Shown piece after piece: positions 6,109 through 11,566 of a DNA stretch of 11,566 bases; position 1 is the stretch's first letter, and each line of letters opens with the position of its first letter. Where the stretch lies: positions 222,070 to 233,635 of the forward strand of contig CAMPET010000023.1 of assembly GCA_946803715.1 (NCBI GenBank), in the 5' to 3' direction. The notes below the pieces were generated by a model. That model did no database searches. It had not been told where the DNA came from and was given only the letters and a program-made list of their open reading frames with translations. A program made the position numbers and the translations under genes. Source of the DNA: Beroe ovata. Lineage: Eukaryota; Ctenophora; Nuda; Beroida; Beroidae.

Positions 6109-6410
6109 TGAGACAGTTCCCTGTCAGAGTGCTACTCTCAGAGTGTGTCTAGAAAAATACGGTGGATTCGCCACTGGTAAAAAGAAAAGATGAACAGACC
6201 TTTATTTTGAATTTATGTACATGATGTTTTGAATGGTAGCTCAAAATCGTCTTACATAATGACGATAAATTTTTATTTTCCCAAATCCCATAGGAGCTGC
6301 TATAGAAAATAGCATGGATTGGAAGATTTTTGTGATTGGGAATGGAATTGACATGCAGTTTCTGGTGGATATTGTGAACAAAAAATCGATTTCACTTACA
6401 GATTGAATTT
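6109..6410 (+). other. 3' UTR and downstream flank
   Basis: This follows the PPP1R16-like stop codon. No plus-strand AATAAA was seen. GATAAA at about 6263 is the nearest variant. TTTATTTT at about 6201 and 6271 reads AATAAA on the minus strand, but I see no minus-strand gene that would end here. A 30-residue open frame (6314-6406) is present but unsupported. The cleavage site is unknown. Confidence 0.5.
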
Positions 6411-6612
6411 GTCTGGCGTTGTCAGATTTTATTTGCCGGATGTTATTTGCCTACTAATTCTCGCGCGCGAGAAACAGTAGCAAGTAGACACAATCAGCTA
6501 TGAGTGATGACATCCATCAAGGTTATATTTGACCTTACCGGATGTTATCAGGTTATCTGTCCAGTGTCCTCTGTTTCTTGTGCGCAGCGCGCTCGCCTTG
6601 TAGTTGTTGGTT

Positions 6613-6702
6613 TTGTAGGATTTTACCCTACCGTCGGTGCGCGCGATTTTCAATCCGCCAGGGATAAAATCCCGCCAGTAAGGGTAGGGTGAAATCCTAC
6701 AA
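6613..6702 (+). mobile_element. 90-bp MITE, copy A, with 9-bp target-site duplication
   Basis: The ends are TTGTAGGATTTTACCCTAC and its inverted partner GTAGGGTGAAATCCTACAA, with one mismatch. TTGTTGGTT flanks it on both sides (6604-6612 and 6703-6711), a perfect 9-bp target-site duplication. At the matching place in repeat copy 2 (about 7940) there is no insertion. Nine-bp duplications are typical of Mutator-like elements, but the family is not certain. The element is non-coding and the interior can form a hairpin. Confidence 0.9.
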
Positions 6703-7026
6703 TTGTTGGTTGCTTCCACGTTTCGTGACCTCAAATTTTATCAGACATGAAGCGTGACCCAATCTGCCGCGCGCGTCTTTTTTTCTTGTTTCTACGACTT
6801 TCCACTTCACTGGGTAGCATGGCGCGCAACGCGAATGTGTGCATAGCTCGCCTTGCATCGAAGGCGCGCCCAAAACAAATCTGATCAACTCTTTTACCCA
6901 CGCGCGCGGGCACAGTCGCGAGTACCAGCAAGATAAAACGTGATTTTTGTTTGGAGATCTTTAGCCCAGCTATTAGCCCTCTGATCACGCGAGCCTAGCT
7001 GTGAATTAGCAGCGGCGCGAGCGACG

Positions 7027-7122
7027 TTGTAGGATTTCACCCTACCCTTGCTGGCGGGATTTTATCCCTGGCAAGGGCGGATTGAAAATCGCGCGCACCG
7101 ACGGTAGGGTAAAATCCTACAA
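7027..7122 (-). mobile_element. 96-bp MITE, copy B, inverted relative to copy A
   Basis: Its reverse complement matches copy A, apart from a 6-bp CTTGCC that A lacks and one C/T change. It is flanked by a different perfect 9-bp duplication, CGAGCGACG (7018-7026 and 7123-7131). The downstream duplicate is the left arm of a 21-bp palindrome (7123-7143, arms CGAGCGACGA and TCGTCGCTCG), so it inserted into a palindrome. Confidence 0.9.
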
Positions 7123-7559
7123 CGAGCGACGACTCGTCGCTCGCTGCTTCACAGCCGGCGAGTCTGCCGACGGTCTGCTTCGTCGCCGACGAGTGGTGTT
7201 AGTCCGTCAGCGGCGCGCAAAACCTGGACCTTTCGTATCAACAGGCAAGAGTGATTTGTGAAGAAATTCTCAATAATGATTTAAAAGTTTGTTTATTGTT
7301 TGTCGCCTGAGCGTCATACCAGGGCTAAATATTTATTTGCTTGATGTTGGTTTCATACCATCATTCCTTATTTATCCTATAATTTTTATTAATACAACGT
7401 CTCTATAATAGTGATGGACGAAAACCATAATCTATTCTATTCTAGGGTATTCTATTCTTGTAGATTGATGTCTCAAAAGAATCTTTCTTTTCTGAAATAT
7501 ATCTTTTCGTGAAGTGTGTATTCTATTCTACATTATCGTCTCTTATGTCTTATGAAGTA

Positions 7560-7766
7560 CTAGAACACCCGTCAAGGGGGTGTGGTACACTTAATATGGG
7601 ATACGAAGTGAATTACAGATGTTTGATGCGTAAGCATCGAAATTGAAACGTCTTAAAAAAGAAACAACAAAATGACAACAGCAGTGAAGCGTGCGCACTT
7701 TCATCAGAAATGCACGTGCAACTCTTACGTCGCCTAGCAACGCTTATTCTCCCTATATCGCATAGT
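7560..7766. other. Unique spacer between the direct repeats
   Basis: These 207 bp have no counterpart after copy 2. No coding frame is supported. Near its right end are CACGTG (7713-7718) and an X-box-like GTCGCCTAGCAAC (7729-7741), the same mix of sites as at 10575-10721. It ends at an N (7767). Confidence 0.6.
7713..7741. promoter_or_regulatory. E-box and X-box-like pair
   Basis: CACGTG lies at 7713-7718. GTCGCCTAGCAAC at 7729-7741 fits GTNRCC-N1-RGYAAC, an X-box with a one-base spacer. No adjoining transcription unit can be seen. Confidence 0.35.
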
Positions 7767-7767
7767 N
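7767..7767. other. Single N at the repeat boundary
   Basis: The ambiguous base falls exactly one position before the first base of repeat copy 2 (GTCTGGCG at 7768). This suggests an assembly join or a closed gap made on the repeat edge, so the local order deserves caution. Confidence 0.9.
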
Positions 7768-8035
7768 GTCTGGCGTTGTCAGATTTTATTTGCCGGATGT
7801 ATTATCGCCTACTATTTCTCGCGCGCGAGAAACAGTAGCATAAGCAAGTAGACAGTGCAGAATCAGATAACATCCATCAAGATTAAATTTGACCTTACCG
7901 GATGTTATCTGTCCTCTGTTTCTTGTGCGCAGTGCGCTCGCCTTGTTCGTTGTTCCCACGTTTCGTGACCTCAAATTTTATCAGACATGATCTGAGATCT
8001 CATGATGATGAAGCGTGACCCAATCTGCCGCGCGC

Positions 8036-8149
8036 TTGTCAGATTTTATCTGACCTCTGTTTCTCGCGCGCGGCGCGCCTTCATCGAAGGCCTTTGATGA
8101 AGGCGCGCGCGCCGCGCGCGAGAAACAGAGATCAGATAAAATCTGACAA
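8036..8149. mobile_element. 114-bp hairpin MITE
   Basis: The element is a nearly complete inverted repeat. Both ends read TTGTCAGATTTTATCTGA inward, followed by CTCTGTTTCTCGCGCGCG, and the arms meet near GGCC at 8089-8092. The right arm has four extra GCGC bases and two substitutions. CGCGCGC borders both sides, but it is too simple a sequence to be sure of a target duplication. It is absent from repeat copy 1. Its ends match the outer ends of copy 2 (7776 and 8413), so all belong to one terminal-repeat family. Confidence 0.8.
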
Positions 8150-8345
8150 CCGCGCGCCACTGTGCACACGTTGCGCGCCCTGTTCTACTCAGTAAACTGA
8201 AAAGTCGTAGAAAGGAAACGCGCAGCGCGCGCGGAGTATTTGGGTCACGCAGCGCGGGAACACGCGCCACAAGCGTGTTTTTTTACGACTTTCCACTACA
8301 CTGGGTAGTGGCGCGCAATTCAACGCGAACGTGTGCACAGCTCGC
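8150..8345. repeat. Inverted duplication inside repeat copy 2
   Basis: The reverse complement of 8150-8250 (GCGTGACCCAAATACTCCGC ... TTTCTACGACTTT ... GCGCGCAACGTGTGCACAG) matches the direct-orientation segment split between 8014-8035 and about 8271-8340, and also 6754-6850 of copy 1. An extra inverted copy has thus been placed within the element, making a foldback of roughly 300 bp. Confidence 0.75.
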
Positions 8346-8381
8346 CTTCATCGAAGGCCGAAACAGGCCTTTGATGAAGGC
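8344..8381. repeat. 16-bp-arm hairpin
   Basis: GCCTTCATCGAAGGCC (8344-8359) and GGCCTTTGATGAAGGC (8366-8381) are inverted copies with one mismatch and a six-base loop. The same pair forms the centre of the 114-bp hairpin element. It could be a cruciform, or a stem in RNA. Confidence 0.85.
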
Positions 8382-8749
8382 GCGCAAAAAACAGGTCAGG
8401 TAACATCTGACAATAAACAGGCAAGAGTGATTTGCGAAGAAATTCTCAATAATGATTTGAAAGTGTGTTTATTGTTTGTCGCCTGAGCGTCATACCAGGG
8501 CTATTGGCTAAATTGTAAATATTTATTTGTTTGATGTTGGTTTCATACCATCATTCCTTATTTATCCTATAATTTTTATAAATACAACGTCTCTATAATA
8601 GTGATGGACGAAAACCATAATCTATTCTATTCTAGGGTATTCTATTCTTACAGATTGATGTCTCAAAAGAATCTTTCTTTTCTGAAATATATCTTTTCAT
8701 GAAGTGTGTATTCTAGTCTACATTATCTTCTCTAATGTCTTATGAAGTA

Positions 8750-10500
8750 TGAAGAAGTTATGTCACAATATTTCATCTTTTTTTTCATCTTCCATGAATT
8801 TCCTCAATTTTCCTGCTATCTCTGGTGGGCAGAGATGCTTGGCCAAGCTGATGCAAGCAGCAGCATTTGTAGTGCAAGTCTAATAGAAAAGCAATGGATT
8901 AGTCTTGTGATGTCTTTCTGGCCAATGGAATAATATATGTAAATAATAATAATTTGAATGCAGCATGACATTCTGGCTCAGACCTCAAGTTTATGTGCAA
9001 TTTTCAAATGATAACCTTTTTTTGAAGAGTGAGACCTTGATTTCAGTATTTTTGGGTATTTGAGGACAATCATTTATGTTGTTTTAGGATTTCACAGATT
9101 GTATTGCAGAGTAGATGGAGTGGTAATGAAAACTGTGGTATTTTTTCATGACTGATATTCTCGGTTTCTTGTTACTGAACTGATTGATAGTCAAATAGGG
9201 TCTTTCCTGCATCATGATTCTCCTGATCAAAAATTCATTCAGGATGATCTAGGATGTCGTCATTTCTCTCCCTGCGTATAAAGATAGTCAAGAATGGGAA
9301 CATCAAAACAATCCAGGTTTGACATAAATTGGGGAGATTGCAGTTGGATTTTTGAAATTCACAATTGTCATGATAAAACATTTCACATCATAATGTTTGA
9401 AATGTACCTTAAGTTCATTTTGTCACATCATATGAGAGACAGAGTTTAATTTAGGTGAATTTCAATTTTGCCACCACATTCCTCTGACTCAATCTCGCAT
9501 TCATCATATATCAACACACCAACAATGCATTGTTCCTGACTAAGTGCTCAATGTAACACAATGGACATTGAATAATATTTATCCATTTTATGAGAGCACA
9601 TGTGTCCATACACACATAGAGGGTGGATGTAACCTGATAGCAAATATTACAATGTTAACATAATGTGTCTCATGTGCGCTTCCTGTTTGGTAGATATTCC
9701 TTGTAATATGAAACCTGAAAAGTCACAGACTGTAGTGACCAGTGGCAAGGGGTTATATTCTTATGTCGACTTGGATTTCTGAGTCCTCAAAATAAACCCA
9801 ATCAAATTATACGCCAGTGGGGTATTTCAGCCCTTTTTGTGAAAAAGGCGTGTTGGTCATCACGTAAATTTGTTGATGATCTAATAATGGTACTCTAATA
9901 GTAATGTAACATTTGTGAGCTTGAAAGACACTTCTATGGTATGAAATCATTAGCTCATTGACATCACAACGTTACGAATGTGGCAAGTGATGTATGGTTA
10001 TTGAAGAATGGTGCTGTATAAACATAAATTTAATCTCTGTTTATAAGTTGCATTGCTGGCGCTGATCAACTAAATTTTGTCTCCGTGTCAGAAAATGAAC
10101 CTGATTTTGAACAAACTGCCCAAAGGCGAGTCTACGTATTTCCTCCATATTGTAGTCAGTACAGCTTGCCACATTGACAATGTCACAGTCTGTCTGTATT
10201 CATGATATCAACTACATTCCCTGTGTACAGGATATTCCATATATTTGAGTATATGGTCAGTCGCATGGGTAAAATATGTGAGCTCTAAAACTTGTTTTTA
10301 TTCAGAGGAGATAGTAATAATATGCAGGCTGTTGTGTTGTGATTGGGTGCTAATACGTTTTCCTCTCTCTCTCTAGTTTTCCCTCTACCAGGCTTCGCGA
10401 GGTCTATTTTAGTTCGCCACTGAATTAACATTAGTCTTCAGTTATGGCTATCGGTTGTGAAGAATGATATTTCCTCAATTACAAATTGTCGCTCTTAGCG
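8750..10500. other. AT-rich region without a supported gene
   Basis: No exon series, RNA gene or transposon frame can be supported on either strand. The 63-codon frame at 8742-8933 starts inside the repeat tail and has no recognisable domain. Small perfect inverted repeats occur, such as AACAATGCATTGTT at 9521-9534 and CCATATA/TATATGG at 10237-10256. It may be intergenic or a large intron. Confidence 0.5.
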
Positions 10501-10508
10501 TGTATACA

Positions 10509-10535
10509 TACACACACACACTTTGTACACACACT
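10509..10535 (+). repeat. Short (CA)n-rich tract
   Basis: Two short CA runs (ACACACACACAC and ACACACAC) are separated by TTTGTAC. They lie about 40 bp upstream of the promoter-like cluster. Confidence 0.85.
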
Positions 10536-10574
10536 ACCCTACAGCTATCGCCTAGTTACATCCTCGCCTCTGAA

Positions 10575-10721
10575 CACGTGGTATGAGCGTAGCCAATGGT
10601 TGCTTAGCAACGCAGTCACATGACCGGTCACGTGGTCTAAGCATCACTCTCAACAGGGGGAGGATACACAGCCTGCCTGTCAACACGCTACAATGTCACG
10701 TGATTCTTCTAACTCACGTCA
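10575..10721. promoter_or_regulatory. Promoter-like cluster: E-boxes, CCAAT, X-box, CRE-like
   Basis: In order: CACGTG (10575-10580), CCAAT (10593-10597), the palindromic X-box GTTGCTTAGCAAC (10599-10611), CACATG (10617-10622) and CACGTG (10629-10634) placed as an imperfect palindrome, CACGTG (10697-10702), and CRE-like TCACGTCA (10714-10721). NF-Y, RFX, bHLH-ZIP and CREB/ATF families bind such sites, often together at animal promoters. Direction and target gene are unknown, and no coding exon follows on either side within the window. Confidence 0.5.
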
Positions 10722-11356
10722 CATTAACTTTGATAATGTGTGGGAGAGAGAGGGAGCAACCAATGCAAAAAAAACACAACAAGCACGCCCTGAAAATTAT
10801 GTGCAAACCCATTTAATGTGTGTGTATGTGTTGATGAGTATAACTCGTCCAAACTCGTGTTAACTGCTAACACTGCAGATGCACACTGGATACTGGATAG
10901 TGTATGCTGTATAATACCTTTGCATGCAGTATATTTTCGATATACGTGTAGAATATACGTTTAGAATTCCAAGAAAATATGTCAGCTATTGAAATAAGTT
11001 TAACAAACTTCCTCTTACCCTCATAATGCAAAATATACAGTTGGTAAAATCAGCTAAGCCGTGATTAGTTGATACCAGAATATTTTGAATTGTTTTCAAT
11101 ATATGTATGCACCCTTAGACGCTTGTCAACACCAAACGCAAGCTTTTTGGAGAAAATGATAATTAGAAAATAACAACAGAAATATATTAATCGATGTAAA
11201 GTTGCTAGTGTTCGCTGAAAATAGACGCATTTTGGTCAATCAATCGGGAAAATATGATCGTGAATCAATTTTGTGGGGGATTCAGGTGGATTGGTACCGA
11301 TATTCGCCTTTTCCGAACTCAAAGATCAGTTATACGTCATATTGAATCGCATACCT
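10722..11356. other. Non-coding region, nothing identified
   Basis: The sequence is AT-rich and no gene is supported. The reading frame at 10583-10816 overlaps the promoter-like cluster and has no domain. Short repeats such as ATATACGTGTAGA / ATATACGTTTAGA (10939-10965) are present. Confidence 0.5.
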
Positions 11357-11440
11357 ACACAAACACACACACGCACACACAAACACACACATACACACAC
11401 ACACAAACACAGACACACAGACACACACTCACACACACAT
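11357..11440 (+). repeat. (CA)n microsatellite
   Basis: An imperfect CA tract with ACGC, AAAC and AGAC interruptions. The Thr-His reading frames across it are repeat translation. Confidence 0.97.
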
Positions 11441-11518
11441 TCTGACGAATCCATTCAAATGTATGACACGTAGTCATTGTGGGTGGTATGATTCCCAACA
11501 TATCATCTTCGGAAACCT

Positions 11519-11566
11519 GAGTGTGTGTGTGTGTGTGTGCACTGTGTGTGTGTGTGTGTGTGTGTG
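11519..11566 (+). repeat. (TG)n microsatellite running off the window
   Basis: A TG tract interrupted once by CACTG (about 11540-11544). It continues to the last base of the window. It is complementary in sense to the (CA)n tract 79 bp upstream. Confidence 0.97.

Larger units (their letters stand above)
6411..7559. repeat. Direct repeat, copy 1: CpG-rich palindromic element plus 320-bp tail
   Basis: It begins GTCTGGCGTTGTCAGATTTT and ends TCTTATGAAGTA, the same ends as copy 2. The front part (6411-7239) is rich in GCGCGC and inverted repeats, such as the perfect 16-bp palindrome TTCTCGCGCGCGAGAA at 6458-6473. The tail (7240-7559) aligns closely with 8416-8749. Compared with copy 2 it has two inserted MITEs and a different segment at about 6885-7205. 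No transposase frame is present, so any mobility was non-autonomous. The open frames here run across repeats and are not genes. Confidence 0.85.
7768..8749. repeat. Direct repeat, copy 2: palindromic foldback element plus tail
   Basis: It has the same start and end as copy 1. The front (7768-8415) contains a TTGTCAG start at 7776 and a matching inverted CTGACAA end at 8413, giving about 638 bp with terminal inverted repeats. No clear target duplication flanks it. The tail (8416-8749) matches 7240-7559 with scattered substitutions and a 12-bp difference near 8504. Internal hairpins include CAGATAACATCC/GGATGTTATCTG (7864-7911). No protein-coding capacity is seen. Confidence 0.85.

Noticed and set aside
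6314-6406. Small ORF starting MDWKIFVIGNGIDMQF downstream of the gene
   Set aside because: It is only 30 residues, has no recognisable domain, is preceded by stops, and sits between the 3' UTR and a repeat. It could be chance.
6498-8270. Several minus-strand frames rich in Arg and Ala
   Set aside because: They run across MITEs and GCGCGC palindromes. Open length comes from composition, and no transposase motif is visible.
7768-8415. CRISPR-like array or bacterial island because of repeated palindromes
   Set aside because: There are no regularly spaced direct repeats with unique spacers. The host gene has spliceosomal introns, so the repeats are better read as eukaryotic foldback elements.
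8742-8933. 63-codon frame, MKYEEVMSQYF...
   Set aside because: It starts inside the repeat tail, is rich in Phe from poly-T, has no family resemblance and no neighbouring exon was found.
11264-11311. GDSGG followed by LVP in one plus frame, like the active-site motif of trypsin-type proteases
   Set aside because: A stop lies four codons upstream, there is no ATG, and no acceptor, His or Asp motifs or disulfide Cys are nearby. The frame then runs into the CA repeat.

Overview
The window is animal (metazoan) nuclear DNA. It holds a spliced gene with GT-AG introns, many (GT)n, (CA)n and (ACAT)n microsatellites, small terminal-inverted-repeat elements, and two isolated N bases (1932, 7767). Short introns, microsatellites and signs of a polymorphic genome would fit a marine invertebrate, possibly a sponge or other early-branching animal. 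I cannot fix the species and hold that guess loosely.

Region 1 (1-6108) is the 3' part of one plus-strand gene. I reconstructed 12 constitutive coding exons plus one optional 30-nt microexon. Every junction keeps frame, giving 605 residues (615 with the microexon) to a TAA at 6106-6108. The protein is a PPP1R16-type (MYPT3/TIMAP) targeting subunit of protein phosphatase 1. It has the end of one ankyrin repeat, the family linker ([13 protein letters not shown]), two more ankyrin repeats, a serine-rich basophilic region, a long disordered tail with an Asn-rich tract, and a polybasic C-terminus ending in a CVVQ prenylation box. The N-terminus, with the expected PP1-docking motif and first ankyrin repeats, lies to the left of the window. 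By family knowledge it would bring PP1 catalytic subunit to the plasma membrane. The introns hold most of the oddities: five tandem copies of one 3' splice site, two minisatellites, paired CRE octamers and an RFX X-box.

Region 2 (6109-6410) is the 3' UTR and downstream flank, with no canonical plus-strand AATAAA seen. Region 3 (6411-8749) is two diverged direct copies (about 1.15 and 0.98 kb) of a CpG-rich, palindrome-rich repeat, with 207 bp between them and an N exactly at the start of copy 2. Copy 1 carries two 90/96-bp MITEs, each with a different perfect 9-bp target-site duplication. Copy 2 carries instead a 114-bp hairpin element and an inverted duplication of its own internal segment.

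Region 4 (8750-10500) is AT-rich with no gene I can support. Region 5 (about 10575-10721) is a dense cluster of CCAAT, X-box, E-box and CRE-like sites and looks like a promoter or enhancer. The rest, to 11566, is non-coding as far as I can see and ends in opposed (CA)n and (TG)n tracts.
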